A stretch of DNA of 64,000 nt from Casuarina equisetifolia. Lineage: Eukaryota > Streptophyta > Magnoliopsida > Fagales > Casuarinaceae. This document shows, in pieces, positions 1 to 12,324 of the stretch. How positions within the stretch are numbered: the stretch's first letter is position 1; the number at the start of each line of letters is the position of its first letter. The translations under genes and the position numbers were made by a program. The notes beneath the pieces were generated by a model that saw only the letters and a program-made list of their open reading frames with translations, had not been told where the DNA came from and ran no database searches. The DNA is taken from the NCBI GenBank assembly GCA_028551475.1, contig CM052358.1, forward strand, positions 2,730,501-2,794,500. The letters run 5' to 3'.

Positions 1-406
1 AGAAATATAAAATCTTCTCAATGCAATGTTATTTTAGGTAAGATTTGGAGGCTTTCAACTTTCATCTTTTCATAAATATGGTGACTTTTATAATATTAGG
101 GTATGTCCCTTTACTTTTGTACTTTAATATGTATTAATACAATTTATCTTTCTACCAAACAAAGAAAAATAAATCATAGTCCTTGTTTAAGGCAGAACAT
201 ACACTCAAGTATCAAAGTAGGGTGGACACGTGAACGACCATTGCAAAGCTTATTTTTTGTCTCCTTTCTTTTTCTTTGTGCATAGCGGCATTTTTGTGTA
301 GGAAAACGTTGCGGGTTTGACAAGACTGTTTCCTTTTGCCTCCTGCCTAATTACATTTTTGTGTATTAAAGGTGGATGTTTGTTTTATGTTGAAAATGTG
401 AGGATA

Positions 407-715
407 AATCCTTAAACTTGTAAATAATAAGGTTTTCTTATTTAATATCTTAAAGTTTTAGAATAAGTCTTTACACTCTAATATGGTATCAAAATCAAGG
501 ATAACCTTTGTTTTATAATCTTTCATGCCCTGAAGTTGATTTTAGTTCACTTGCAATACTTGTGTTAATATATAAGTGAAAAACAATATTAAAAGTAAGT
601 GTTATCTCGTATTAAAAACGTAAAAATGAACCTTTGAACTTATAAATAATAAGATTTCTTCATCGAACACTTTAAAGTTTTAGAATGAATTCTTATACTT
701 TAATATTGTACCAAA
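407..715. repeat. Imperfect direct repeat pair of about 90 bp
   Basis: Two related segments, about 407-505 and 625-715, share the order AAACTTgTAAATAATAAG, then TTTAAAGTTTTAGAAT, then TTTAATATtGTAcCAAAA, with scattered changes. They lie about 217 bp apart. The ATGGTATCA-like end of each resembles the sequence next to a copia LTR primer-binding site, so they may be decayed LTR ends. That is inference. Confidence 0.45.
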
Positions 716-1782
716 AAATATTGATAGAATTTATATAATATTATGAGAAATAATTGATTACTTTTATGCACGAATGATTGTTAAGGAATTTTTTTCTTTA
801 ACAACCCTCATGCTTTAGTTGCATTAATGACTTACAAAAACTTCATATTTGTAAGCAACAAGAAACAATTAAAATATAGTGCGTATCACACATTAGATTT
901 TTATGCTAAAAACCAAACGACAAGCTAAAAACTGATGTGTGTTGACATTGTTAATATATATTAATGGTCCACACTCTTGATGTAGGTGTATCTTTTTTAC
1001 TTTAATTTTTTCAAATACTCTATTCGGAACCGACAAAAATATGCTCAGAAATATGAAAAAGAAAAGGAAAATCCAAAAAGCCGGCAAAGAAAATGAGACA
1101 AGACGTTTGTAGTACGAAGCAGTGTTAGTCGCGTGAGAACATCAGGTCGTGGCAGACGGGCCGACGCAGGAAACATGTGGGATGTTTTTTTATAAATAGT
1201 GTTAAATGGATTTTGGTGAAATCAATGCTGTGCCTCGTGGTATGAACCAAAACGAAGCATGTGCTACAGGAGCTTAATGTTTTAAACCCTTCTCTTTTGA
1301 CTGCCTGCTGCGGTCTAAGGAGTTGAGCCGGAAAAGGAGATGCTACCGACCAGGAAACTTCGTTTCGGAGATACGCAATAGTCTTAGGGTGGTGTTGTTG
1401 GGTTCCAGAGGAGGCTTACGTTGTCTGCACGAAGAAAACGAAAGTAAAAGATGCTTAGAGATTATTATACCTTCCACAAGCTTGGAATGGTCAGCAGAAA
1501 TAAAGCACGTTGCGTATGCTGTTTTATTTTTATGCTTTTGCTTTTTGAGCCACTAGTGTAATTAGCTATGAATGGAGACACAAACTGTTATAAAAGACTA
1601 GGCTGATTTCGTTGTTTTATTTTATTTTATTTTATTTTTAAAAAAGGGAATTACAACACTGTCCGACAAGCTTAATTGAGTTCCCATTATTGATACTTTC
1701 TTTAAATGTCATTCTTTGTCTTATTATTAAAATTTTCACTTTCCTTTTATGTCTAGTTGCCATCAAGTAATAAGAAAGACAA

Positions 1783-1809
1783 AATAATAATAATAATAAT
1801 AATAATAAT
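1783..1809. repeat. (AAT)n microsatellite
   Basis: About nine uninterrupted AAT/ATA triplets. Confidence 0.9.
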
Positions 1810-2549
1810 CATACAGTCATACTTATGAGTTAGGCCAAACTATAAAAATAATTTGTTGTTAGAATGTCCAAAACTCAATCTAATATACAAAAACTGCCTC
1901 TATGTTGACGGAGAAAAGAAGAAAAAGAGAAATGGTTTTTAGAAAGAAGAAAGAAAGGTAGTTAGGTTAAAAAAAAAAAAAAAAACCGTTTCTACCGTGC
2001 TGCAGCAGCAGAAGAGGAAAAACATTCAGTGTAATGAGAATAAAGGGACATGATGGGGTTTGAAGTTTTGAACCGGGTAACGGACAAAGGAGAAACTGGT
2101 TCCTAACGGACAGAAGGGAAAAAACGTGGCCTCAGAAAGTGGGACGGGAAAAAAATGTTTATCGAACGTTGCTCGTGGAGTAGACACCAGTAGGTCGGAC
2201 CCACTGTTCACAGATGACCTCTTCTGCTACGGACCCCACGCGCAGGCCCAAAATTCCAAAATTTCTTTGCTCAATCTTTCATGTATGAAGGTACAGGAAT
2301 TACTACCTTTGTTTATGTGATCGAGAAAAATAATGGTAGGTTGAAGGTCGCTTTGGGAGCGTGTGTACTGTTCAACCCTTGCCCTTTCCCTACAAAACCC
2401 CCCTCATTACTCTTCTTCCGCTCTCAGTTCGGCCTCCTCTGTTTCTGCGTCTAAACTTCTTCCTCCATTGCGACATCGGTGTAAACCTGGTCTGTCTCTT
2501 CGGAGCATCTGTTTTTAGCAAAGAGGAATCAGTTGGGTATCTTGCAACA

Positions 2550-3260
2550 ATGCCGGAGCCGAACAATTCAGAAGCTGCAAGCACTAGCAGCTCTTCCTCG
2601 TCTTCCCTGTCAACAAAATCGGTCTATAACTCGTCCAAGAGAAGCAAACCGGAGTCCCCGGAGGAGAGAACGACCAAGAAAGCCAGAGACTGTAGCAAAC
2701 ACCCGGTCTACCGAGGCGTCCGAATGCGCAGCTGGGGCAAGTGGGTGTCTGAAATCCGTGAGCCCCGCAAGAAGTCCCGCATCTGGCTGGGCACATTTTC
2801 CACCGCAGAAATGGCAGCTCGGGCGCACGACGTCGCTGCGCTGAGCATCAAGGGTAATTCGGCGGTGCTGAACTTTCCTGAGCTCGCTAATATGCTACCT
2901 CGACCACAATCGTCAACGCCACGCGATATCCAGGCTGCAGCTTTGGCAGCAGCAGGCATGGTCGAGTTTGACTCAGAGTCAACGTCAGCAGCATTGTCCA
3001 CATCGTCGTCCTCCGAGGAGGGTTCGGAGTCCGAGGAGCTGGGCGAGATCGTCGAGTTGCCGAACATAGAAGGGACTTTCGACTCGCTGGAGTCAGGGAC
3101 AGAGTTCACACTGCTTGACTCGGTTGACGGGTGGGTTTATGATCCGCCGCTGGGACTGGAGGGAGCTGAACTTTGTGGAGATTTCTGTAATCAGGAATTG
3201 TCGTTGGAGAGTTTTCTTCCGAGCAATCTTCAGGTCTGGCGAAGCTCGGTGTGGGATTAA
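2550..3260 (+). CDS. DREB-class AP2/ERF transcription factor (A-4/TINY-like)
   Basis: Intronless 236-residue protein. It is expected to be a nuclear factor binding DRE/CRT-type GCC-related cis elements in stress or developmental gene promoters. The frame stays open upstream to 2361, but the ATG at 2550 ([10 protein letters not shown]) is chosen because the upstream part is hydrophobic, unlike the family, and looks like leader. A Ser-rich N-terminus is followed by a basic stretch (residues 30-46) that could be a nuclear localisation signal. The single AP2 domain is at about 53-110, with [18 protein letters not shown] and RIWLGTF. Val and Glu at AP2 positions 14 and 19 mark the DREB class. The LPRP...PRDIQAAA block just after the domain (117-131) is typical of group A-4 (ERF034/ERF038/TINY-like). 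The C-terminal half is acidic and Ser-rich and ends in a Trp-containing motif, a plausible activation region. The gene is markedly more GC-rich than its flanks. The family call is secure; the exact orthologue is not. Confidence 0.93.
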   Translation: MPEPNNSEAASTSSSSSSSLSTKSVYNSSKRSKPESPEERTTKKARDCSKHPVYRGVRMRSWGKWVSEIREPRKKSRIWLGTFSTAEMAARAHDVAALSIKGNSAVLNFPELANMLPRPQSSTPRDIQAAALAAAGMVEFDSESTSAALSTSSSSEEGSESEELGEIVELPNIEGTFDSLESGTEFTLLDSVDGWVYDPPLGLEGAELCGDFCNQELSLESFLPSNLQVWRSSVWD

Positions 3261-3286
3261 TGGCTAATTGTCTTGCTCTGCCTTAA

Positions 3287-3838
3287 TCAGTTTTTACAAG
3301 CTGCAATGTAATTATTCACACTATCTAAGATCTTTTTTGCCTTTTCTTTTCCTTTTACAGACACATTAGAAACACACGTTTGGAATTTTCTCTGAGAGAT
3401 AGTAAACAATGAAACCGCCATTGACGTTTCCTTTCTGTGCAAAACTCCTTGCCTTTCTACAAAACCATTTTCCCATTTCAAGCACCTTTTCTCAGAAGTA
3501 ATTAATTGCCTAGAAGTTTGGTCTACAGTTTCGACAGCCCGTACATGTTCAATAAATAAGGTTTTGGCTTCTGTCCCCTGCGTTCCAGGACACCAGACAG
3601 TGTAGGTTGTCATTCATTTCCAGATGCTGCAGTACCTGATCACGACGCCACTTTCTGGGTTCACCATCTTTTCAATGTTCCACCAGTGTCTGCAGATCAT
3701 CTCCAGGGGGTTTTCACTTGGCAGTCGCACGTCTGCTTCGTGGTGTAATTGGGGGGGACCATGCATGGGAGCCCATTGCCACAAAAAGCCATTATTGGAT
3801 ACCCTTTCGAATTCTGGTTGGTCCGGTGGTGCAATCAT
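3287..3838 (-). other. Unrecognised possible coding remnant (two abutting frames)
   Basis: Two minus-strand frames abut: 3614-3838 (74 residues, ending ...VVIRYCSIWK) stops two bases before the next one opens at 3613 and runs to 3287 (108 residues). The upstream part is rich in Trp, His and Pro (NGFLWQWAPMHGPPQLHH, HWWNIEKM) and more GC-rich than its surroundings, which looks more like decayed coding sequence than random DNA. I do not recognise the family. It could equally be the 3' end of a gene whose other exons are not detectable, or chance. Confidence 0.25.
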
Positions 3839-4404
3839 TACTGTTCATTTTATGTCCATCTTCATGTTCTTCACCATAGCTTTTCAGTATCCACCTTCTC
3901 CATTAGAACCCCCGAAGTTGAACTCGTCGTCGTGTGAAAGTGGACAACTAGAGTTTCATGACTTGTCTCGGGTGTTTTTTCTTCGGCCTTTTAATGGTCT
4001 GTGTGACTTGTAGTGCATGTAACGTTTACAAGGATTTCAAATGCAATGACTTCATATATGCCGACAAAGTAGAATCATACGCAACATTTTACAGGCCAAC
4101 GGGAAGAAATTTCGCCTAGAAAAGTAAAAGATTGACGCTCCTTTGCCACTCCCATATTCAAAAATCAAAGTGTAGAAAAGGAGTGTTTATTTTGACCCCC
4201 CCAAAAAAAGAAAAAAATTCACATGATATAAGAATCCAAATTCAGGCAGGCGACACCTCCTGTGCACGGAAAATGATGTATTACCATGACGATGAAATAG
4301 ACGTATCAAAGATGGTGCAAAGAGTGTATCATACTGTCTAAATTATATTTAAAAAATATCTTTAAACTTTCTTATAATAAATTGTAGAAAGCCCAGAAGG
4401 AAGT

Positions 4405-4407
<3 letters not shown>

Positions 4408-4444
<37 letters not shown>
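4408..4444. repeat. (TC)n microsatellite
   Basis: About 18 uninterrupted TC dinucleotides. Confidence 0.95.
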
Positions 4445-4445
<1 letters not shown>

Positions 4446-6967
4446 ATCAGAAAAGTATAGGTTGATCCTGGAGTTTTTGAAGCAATGAACAGAAAAGGAG
4501 AACTACTCAGATACTTCTCTACATACGTCACAAAAGAAAACAAAGCATTATTTGGACCTTTTCAAGGGAGCTTATCGTTATTCTGTCCCCATTGTTTTCC
4601 TCACTATCCACAATGAAAGCAACCTCCTACTGTCCCTGCATTGCCATAACTAGTATCCAGCAAGTTCTGAATATCAAAAAGTCATTGTCCAACCCAGTTA
4701 GTGAACTGTCTCGTCTCTCTTTACTCTTCTCCAACTAATTACTTAACAAAAAAGTTAATCGTTTTTCTAATCCACCTAAATGGAGGTTGCATAAGTCGCT
4801 GTTTAGTCATTGACTCTTATACCTCTTAATCTGCTGGTTTTATAAACAACCTTTTCTACACGTTTCAGCAACATACTACTTGGCAAGTAGTTGATTATAA
4901 TAGAGAGTTCCATATTTTTTTTTTCTATGTCGTACACATAAAAGAATTCCCAGGTCCAGTTAAGTTACTAGAAGTTAAGAACAAGTCTTTGGGCGGCTTA
5001 ATTACTTCAAGTCTACTTTCGACTGGATCAAGCAATGCGTAATCACGAAGCCAACCTCAAGTTTCAACTACCATGCTCAGTTCAACAGTTATTCTCTATT
5101 CTTTTTTTTTTTTTTTTCACCCTTTGAAATCGATCATGGAACTTAATAATGAAGCTTAAGCATTATTTAAAAAAAAAAAACCGAGTTTGGACACGTTGGA
5201 GCCTCCCCCGGGATATGCTTAACCAAATATCATAATCACTTAGCTGATAGCCCATCCATATCAAGAACCCCAGGCTTAAGCTTTGGGTCTATTTTACCAA
5301 GAAATTAACACAGTATTGTGCCAAAACATATAATAGTGTCAACGCCAAAGCAGTTAATTATACTTTCAAGTGCATATAATTGAGATTAGAATAAGCCTAG
5401 TAAATATCGTACATTGCGTTATATTTTCTTAAAACAAAAAAGAGTAAGCTTTTTTCTCTCATCGAGACACAATATGAAGGACAAGACAACTAAAAAAAAA
5501 ACTTTAGTAGTTGAAACTCCTACATTGACACGTTAACGTTGCAGCATGTTGAAGATGGCACATTCAAAGAAAGAAAAAAAGGGGTAAAAAAGTTTTTCTA
5601 ACTATCGTATTAAATGGAAGTAGCTAGGAAGAAGAAGAATATGTTAGGCTTTGACGTTAAACTTGATGCCAGCAATGCATGTAGGTGGTTGGAAATAGGG
5701 CACGAATTCAATGGTTCCATATAATTTTAAGAGCCGTGATAGTCAAGAGTTAAACGCTGGATTTTAAGATATTGTGATAGTGCTATCACATTGGCTGTCG
5801 ATGGCGACGTGGAATGTTACCATTTGTTGCAAATTTAAAAGGTGGGAAATATTGGAAGATGGTCATGACTTGCTACCTAGGATTCAGTTAAAATATTTTG
5901 TGCTAATGTGGTTAATGCTGTTTTTCACTCTTTAACCCGGGTTTTGAGAATTCTAAATCCATTTTTTTTCTTTTCGTTTTTAGAGATAAATAATAAAAGG
6001 GGTCAACAGGCCAATAATCCAACAATTGAATTATTAACAGTTTAAAGTTTAGGTTTTGTGTTTTACATCCTATAACTCTTAAATCCCCTTTTATTTAACA
6101 AAAAAAATAAAAAATAAGGATTGTAAAAAATATTTCTGTATTTTCTTGAATAATATTAGAAAGATTTCATTTCCTCTTTTGGAGTGGTTGCTAAAGGAGA
6201 GAGAGGCATTATCACATATAAAAAGATACAAAGTCAAAATATTAATAAAAATATCTACTCTAAAGTATTTGTAAACTCAAGTCTTGTGTTTAATCATATT
6301 GAAAGATAACATTGGAATACGAAATTCTGAATCATGTAGAGATATATTAAAATATTTTCTCTAATCAAGCTACTAAGTTTAATTCGGGAAGATTCATTAA
6401 CCAACTGATGTGCTGTCTCAGCATGTGCCATTAATTGCAACAAGTGATGATTTGGGGGTTAAGATGTGTTAATCAACTGGACCCTAAAAGCTTGCTGCTT
6501 GATATGGTTGGTAACAGCTCATTGTAGGCCTGCCCATTTAAGTTGATTTTTGGCTTGAAACATGAATCTCTTAGTTCTTGCAATCATTCGCATTTTATTG
6601 TAATGTCAATGATATAGAGACAGATTCTATCTTTTTTTTGCCCTTTTCTCTGATTGTCCAAGCGGCCTAATACCAACAAAAGTGCATAATATTGAAAACA
6701 TTGTCCTTCTTTCATTTCATTTTTCTCTATTTGATTATGGGTATGATTTCTTCTTGCTTTTCAATGTTTCGTAAACATCTACCCAAGAGATCGGATCCCA
6801 ACCAAGAATATCTTCCAAAGTCTATAGAAGGGAGACATTTTTTTTTTCCCTCTGTTTTCTAGAAACCAATCTCCATGGAAACAAGCAGATCTCATAACAT
6901 TTGGAAGACTAATATTGTATTTGGAAAGGCTGACTTGCAGGGTCTTCGTGAAATGACTTACAGGTCG

Positions 6968-7178
6968 GTGTTAGATTTGTATAAACTAACAAGATTCAAA
7001 CTTATGTGATATCGATTGATAAGAAAAACATATAGTATGTTAGATTTGCATAAACTAACAAGATTGAAATTTATGTGATATTGATTGGTACAAAAAACGT
7101 AGCATGTGTTAGATTTGCATAAACTAACAAGATTCAGATTTATGTGATATTGATTGATGCGAAAAACATATAATTCGG
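6968..7178. repeat. Three tandem copies of a 69-bp unit
   Basis: Units start at 6971, 7040 and 7109, each opening with TTAGATTTGYATAAACTAAC followed by a shared AAGATT...TTATGTGATAT...GATTG core and an A-rich spacer. The period is exactly 69 bp, with a few substitutions between units. Because 69 is a multiple of three, the minus strand stays open across the array; that frame is a consequence of the repeat and not evidence of a gene. It lies about 100 bp upstream of the tRNA-Arg gene. Confidence 0.9.
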
Positions 7179-7281
7179 TAGTTATCAAGCTACGCTTGAT
7201 TTATGATGTAGGCACTAATCAAAGCACGAGGTGCATGACATTAAATTAAAATAAAAAATATTAGTTGTGTAACGTTAACAA

Positions 7282-7354
7282 GCGCCTATGGCCTAATGGA
7301 TAAGGCGCCTGACTTCTAATCAGGCGATTGTGGGTTCGAGTCCCACTGGGCGTG
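7282..7354 (+). tRNA. trnR-UCU: tRNA-Arg (anticodon TCT)
   Basis: A 73-nt cloverleaf can be drawn. The acceptor stem pairs GCGCCTA with TGGGCGT (G-U pairs at 1:72 and 6:67). The D arm is GCC...GGC with an AATGGATAA loop. The anticodon stem is CCTGA/TCAGG with loop CTTCTAA, anticodon TCT at 7315-7317, reading AGA codons. The T arm has GGTTCGAGTCC (internal B box) closed by a GTGGG/CCCAC stem. There is no intron. A TTTT pol III terminator follows at 7356-7359. The CCA end is not encoded, as expected for a nuclear gene. Confidence 0.97.
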
Positions 7355-7807
7355 CTTTTAATGTTTCCCCCTTTTGCTTTCCCTGTCTTTATGACGTGGC
7401 GTTCTGGAAAACAGTGTTAAGTGGCCCTTACTTAACCCCAATTATTTTAACCACGTATGCAGTTGAAAGGGTCAATCCAAAATCCAAGTGAAACCTCGCC
7501 TGTTCTCTAGAATATGTCCCATGTAACTTTCGACCTTGTTCACCTACTGCAAGACTTGGACTTTCACATTATGCATCTTGAATTTTCTATCCCTCTGTTA
7601 TCCGTCCCTGTGTTATCCTTTAGGAAATTAATGCAGAAGATTCCAATGGATTAGGAAAAACCATTTTTTTAGAGAAACTGACGGAGAAGTAGTTTCTTAC
7701 TAGTTCATTGACTTTTATACATTTAAGAAATTGTAAGACTGTTTCTCTTTTGGTGGCTCTTTTACTTTAGTACTTAAAGAAAAAAAATTTTGTAAGAAAT
7801 GTGTAGA

Positions 7808-7925
7808 AGACGGGAGTTCACATTTAAAATTAAAATATTTAAAATTAAGTATAAATTAAAAAATACATTCTCCAATTCTTAAGTTAAGTTTTATATTAGA
7901 CTTTTAAACTTTTAAAGTTTATGAC
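7808..7925 (+). repeat. LTR-like dispersed repeat fragment, copy 1
   Basis: The order GAAGACGGGAGTTCACATT, AAATTAAAATATTTAAAATTA, then TTCTTAAGTTAAG and AGACTTTTAAACTTTT matches, with divergence, the segments at about 35815-35945 and 36007-36125. The layout resembles ends of small LTR elements common in plants; the class is inferred. Confidence 0.4.
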
Positions 7926-8440
7926 AATGACAAAACAAATAGAAATCCTTTATACTTGATAACTATTTTGTGATCTTTACATTGAGACTAATCGCCAAAC
8001 AACAAAATGATAAGGCAGATCTTGAAGTCCTTGTTTTGAATCTACTTATCCTTTTACTTATAAAATAAAAATATATTAAAAAAAAACCCTTTTACAATCT
8101 TTACTGGGTTATCCTTTCTGAATGTAAACCCCAAAAAGTGGGGAGACAGAGAAAAAGAAACCAAAGGTAAGAGCAGCTTTGGTCGAAAGCCAACAACAGT
8201 CTTTAGTGCGACTTTTGTGTAATGCCACATCGAAGATTCTTTAGGTTCTGTACCATGCAAGAGGGAGCTCACTTCAATAATTGTCATATTATTTTTTCTC
8301 GAAACGTCGGTTCCCACGTGGTTCTTGCTTTCTTCAGATCATTTTACCCCTTCTCTTACAGCCTGGATGACAACGTTTTTACGTCTTTTACCTTGTCTGG
8401 TTTTTTGTTTCTTCTTCGAAGCCACCCTGCAGTTTCTGTT

Positions 8441-8469
8441 TTTTCTTTCTTTCTTTCTTTCTTTCTTTT
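8441..8469. repeat. (TTTC)n microsatellite
   Basis: About seven tandem TTTC units. Confidence 0.9.
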
Positions 8470-11129
8470 CATTTGTTTTCTAGCCTGAGAACTAATCTCC
8501 TGCATGATGATTTTGATTTTGGCTTGATAAAGAAAATGTGAGCACGCTTTCCACAAAGAATCATTGGTGTGTGGATCGCGAAAGACAAAGAAATAGGCTT
8601 TCTTGTCAACATGAATGAGACTTTCGAAGATGGGTTTGTCTTTGATAAAAGTGATAAAAAAGAAATGATGAAGATACTTCACCAATAATGATTGGTAGGA
8701 TATGTTGTGCTGCAACTCATCCGGTCGTACTCTATTGTGCGTTAAAGTTGAGCTGAACCTACATTATAATGGAGACCACTCATCATCGAGACTTGATAAT
8801 GATTGATATGGAAACCCAAACGGCATCATGATTGTGATGAATTTTACAATTCAAATAAACACAAAAATAAGCAAACAAAAGGTCCCAAACAAGCTTCAAT
8901 TATTGCAATAGTCTTTCTCAGGGAAAGAAGAAAGTCTGTGGGTGGTACTAAAGGAGCTTTTGAAAGAGAGAATAAGAACAAATTTCGCAAACGTGTATAT
9001 TTCATTAAAAAAGCCATTTTCAATGACCCTTTTCGTGACTTTGGGCCACTAGAGATTGGCTGATTGCAATCTATGCAGTCACTTCATCTTTACAAAATAG
9101 TAGATTCATGTCGCGTTAAAGCTGATATTTTGTAATCTGAAAAAACATTGTGGTCTTCGCTACATATTTTTATTCGTTTCTATGTTATTTTGTATTCCTT
9201 TTAGGACATATAGTGATGGGTGATGTCATGGTGAAGCGTAAAATGCGTATGACTAGCAATGTTCATGTATTGTCTTTACTAAAAGTTAGAAAGATAAAAA
9301 AATCTCACAAGTAAGTGGTGATTGAGAAGTTTAATCGTTTGTTATTGATACTAATAGCGATTGAAGATCTGAAAACTATAAGATAATGGGCGAAAAAATT
9401 TTCATCTCTTATATGGCCGATAGCCTATATTCACACTATCGATAACACATATCTCTAACAGTTGATCATTTCTACTAATTTATATTTTTTAATTATTTTT
9501 GAGTTTTATAACCTATCCCGTTGTTTTTTAGTTGGGAATTTGACAGGTTGTAGGGGGTTAGGCTTGCGATTTGGACTCTGCTCTGGGTTGCACTATAGAC
9601 TTCCATCTCCTTTTCTAGGCCCACGTGAGAATAATTAGGCATGATATTTGCAAGAGCCCAAGAAACTATCGACCACACATGGATCTTCTGATGCTGACTG
9701 CGTAAGTCAGTAGGGAGAGCTTATGGTATTGTTGGTGTATTGTTATTGTTATGGGAATACAGGTGTTGAAACTAGGCCCAGAACCCGTAAACCCAGCTTA
9801 GAATGTATTCTCTTTTATAATAATGCACAAATTTCATCCTACGGTTAGCTAAGTTGTAAGAGAAATTTTTCTATTCAATATTTATTTTTTGGTAGTTTTA
9901 TTAAGAAGAAATGTTTTTGAAAATTTTCTAATTTAGGTGGCATATAATTTATATCTTCTCATGGGTGTCGTTTTCCTAAATACTCATAAAGTTCTATGTC
10001 AAAAAGCTGATTGTGAAGCAGTTTTTTGCTGGTTTTGTAATTCGGTTTTTTCCTATTGCTTTAACCATTATAAGGTGTCTCCTTGAAGGCTAGAAGCAAT
10101 AAAGTCCAAAACTATTTACCTTTACACATAATGAGAACAATAAATCAAAATATTGACAAGCATAAGACACATATCCTATTTTGATTATTTTCTAATGCTA
10201 TTAAAGAAGTATCTTTCACCGTACAATGGGCCACTTTGAGTATTGAAGGATGAAATGAATTCTCTTTCCAATATGATATTTAACATGAATTGTGATCCAT
10301 TTTGAAAGAGGCTAGAACAGATTGTGTATTTTTCTGAAGAAAGTGACCAGATCTGAAGTAACTAGTTCATTTTAATCCAGTCCACAGGTGCTCTCGTAAG
10401 GATTTGGTCATTATTTTGGGCTTTTAGTTTCTTCAGTCACAAATAATTTCATAGGAACTAGGGTTTTCGTATCTGGACGTATGATGATGGAAATAGTCTC
10501 TCCAATCTAGAATGATGTAATCTTTATCTTCATAGATGGTTCCAGAGGCAGCTGATGGTTGTTCATATGAAGAAGATAAGTATTTTTTTTTCTAGCTTAC
10601 ATATAAAATCCATTGTTTAGGTTTAGTTTTGATGTGTGGGATATTTTGTATTTTTATACATTTTCTTGTTTATACTCCATAGCTGCTTTTGACATGAAGT
10701 GGAACTGAGACAAAATTTGATTTTGAGAGTGACTACCATAGCCTCAAAGTGGTCCACCTGGAGGTTTGTGCGATGAGTCAAGTCCACTTCTTATCTTCAA
10801 ATGCATAGACCCTACGCTTAAGCACTCAAGATTGTAATTATGGTTGTCGTTCAGCTTGTGGTTTGGTTTAGAAAAGACGAGACAACATTTAGACGAGTTG
10901 ATGAGGACTGCGGAAGAGGGAGACAGAACTTGGTTGGGTTGTCTAGAAAACACAAAGGTGGACTTTGCATTCGTGTGAAATGCCTCGAGGCGAATGATGC
11001 GAAAGTAGTTAGCGTTCACATTTGTATTACTAAACGTAGTTCTTAATGACTCTGTCATTGTCTGTTTAGTTTAACTTTTATACAAATTTCATTTTAGGTA
11101 TGAAAAGGGTTTCTTATGTAACATTAGAA

Positions 11130-12233
11130 TTTAGGTTAGGAGGATTAAAACTCGAAACATTAAGGAGTTTACAAGAAAATGTATTATTTCCATGATAAGG
11201 TTCACAACTTATGCTGATTGTGGAGATTATATTATCTTACGTTGTTTAAAGTTTACTTAAGAACATTTTTTGGACTAAAAATACACTTTTATTTCTGAGA
11301 AGTCAATTTTAAAAATGAAATAAAAAATAATTTTAATTTGTTTTATATGAAGAGTAAACTACTAGATCCTAGAGGTGAGCCACTCATGTGGACCGATGGT
11401 ATTCGGATAACATATCATATCAAGGTCGTTTTCCAAGAACTTTCTTGGCATTTTCTTCGCAACTTTCTTGTTCGTGAAGGGCAAGATTCCAATTATTTAG
11501 TTGCTATTGCAAGTTTGGAAGATTTTATAGCAAATAATAGAATATCTAAGCATTCTTCTTTTAATTGAAGTCACTGAATTTAGAAACAAGGTACGTTGAG
11601 TCATTGAAGTTTTCAGATTATATAAATCTAGCAGGATATATATATGTTTTTGGTGGGGTTGTGTCATGGATTTGAATAAACTTCCAAGCTCTTGGGGTAG
11701 CTTTTAAAACGATGGAAAAATTATGGATCTAATTGTTATCATCAACCAAACAACAAAATGACGAGAACGCCTTGTCTTTAAAAAAAAAAAAAGTTTAAAA
11801 GGAAGTTTCTGTTAAACAACCATATCAATAATTGGGCGCCGACGACACCGAAAGATCATAATACCCGTTTCCTACGGCTTCCTGCCCCCAACATTTTCCC
11901 GGCAAGAAGAAAGTGGAAGACAGAGAAAACTTAATTGCCTTAAGTTCTTGGTTTCCCGTAGTGATGTCACTGCAAGCGTAGGACAAGAGGCTATAGATCA
12001 GGAACATTCTGGTGTGAACTCCCACAAACTAACAAAAAATGACGTCGGTGAAGGTCCTAGGAAGTTTATTGGAACATCACTTGAAGATGCTAAGAGGTTG
12101 ACATTGTGCAAAAGTCATAACCATGCCAGCACGTGGATACGCACAAGTGACTCGCTAGATAAAGTTTTCTTCTTGCTCAATTTCTCTATCTTTTCCTAGC
12201 ATTCAGTGACAACTTATGATTGGGAGAATCCCC
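11130..12233 (+). promoter_or_regulatory. Upstream unit of ankyrin-PGG copy A (repeated in the cluster)
   Basis: About 1.1 kb recognisably related to 15480-16350 and to 28230-28725 plus 34195-34570. Shared landmarks are ACTTTCTTGGCATTTTCTTC-like sequence near 11445, TTGTTCGTGAAGGGCAAGAT near 11470, GGCAAGAAGAAAGTGGAAGA near 11902 and a GATGTCACTGCAAGCGT block near 11960. The final 300 bp (about 11884-12190) form the core unit found again before copy B and twice in the relic region. It contains a TGATGTCACTGC stretch and an AATGACGTCGG site, both TGACGTCA-like and so possible bZIP (TGA factor) sites, and a W-box core TTGAC near 12098. Function is inferred from position and conservation. Confidence 0.5.
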
Positions 12234-12240
12234 TATATAT
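12234..12240 (+). promoter_or_regulatory. TATA box of copy A
   Basis: TATATAT in the context CCCCTATATATGGGTGG, 85 bp before the ATG at 12325. The same block sits at 16887-16893 before copy B and, altered, at the exon-1 relics. Confidence 0.65.
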
Positions 12241-12324
12241 GGGTGGCTTCAACGTTGCATTTTCTTCATTCTGTGGCAGAAAGCCGAAGTGGGAAAAAGT
12301 AGAGTAGTTTTGAAGCACACAAAA

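Larger units (their letters stand above)
1..2549. other. Intergenic, AT-rich, no gene recognised
   Basis: No open frame here resembles a known protein; the short frames are interrupted and lack conserved motifs. The stretch holds an imperfect direct repeat pair (407-505 and 625-715) and an AAT microsatellite (1783-1809). The last few hundred bases before 2550 are less AT-rich and pyrimidine-rich, as expected for the promoter and leader of the AP2/ERF gene that follows. Confidence 0.6.
3261..7281. other. Intergenic, two unrecognised minus-strand frames, otherwise no gene seen
   Basis: AT-rich DNA downstream of the AP2/ERF gene. Apart from the two adjoining minus-strand frames at 3287-3838, a TC microsatellite and the 69-bp tandem repeat, nothing conserved is visible. 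Confidence 0.55.
7355..11129. other. Intergenic, no gene recognised
   Basis: About 3.8 kb of AT-rich DNA. It holds a TTTC microsatellite (8441-8469) and one member of an LTR-like repeat family (about 7808-7925). Open frames near 8222-8715, 8803-9063 and 10744-11058 carry no motif I recognise, and several are produced by low-complexity sequence. Confidence 0.55.

Noticed and set aside
2361-2549. N-terminal extension of the AP2/ERF frame
   Set aside because: The extra 63 residues are hydrophobic and unlike the family; the ATG at 2550 gives the expected short Ser-rich start.
2708-3109. Long minus-strand frame opposite the AP2/ERF gene
   Set aside because: A shadow of a GC-rich coding sequence; the plus strand carries the AP2 domain.
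6958-7188. Open frame of 76 codons on the minus strand with repeating NQYHIN...SLCKSN
   Set aside because: It is created by the 69-bp tandem repeat, whose length is a multiple of three; no start context, motif or homologue.
8356-8715. Minus-strand frame ending in a Lys/Glu-rich run
   Set aside because: The charged run is the TTTC microsatellite read in antisense.
12220-12324. Upstream in-frame ATG extending ankyrin copy A
   Set aside because: It lies before the conserved TATA block at 12234-12240 and is not kept in copy B.
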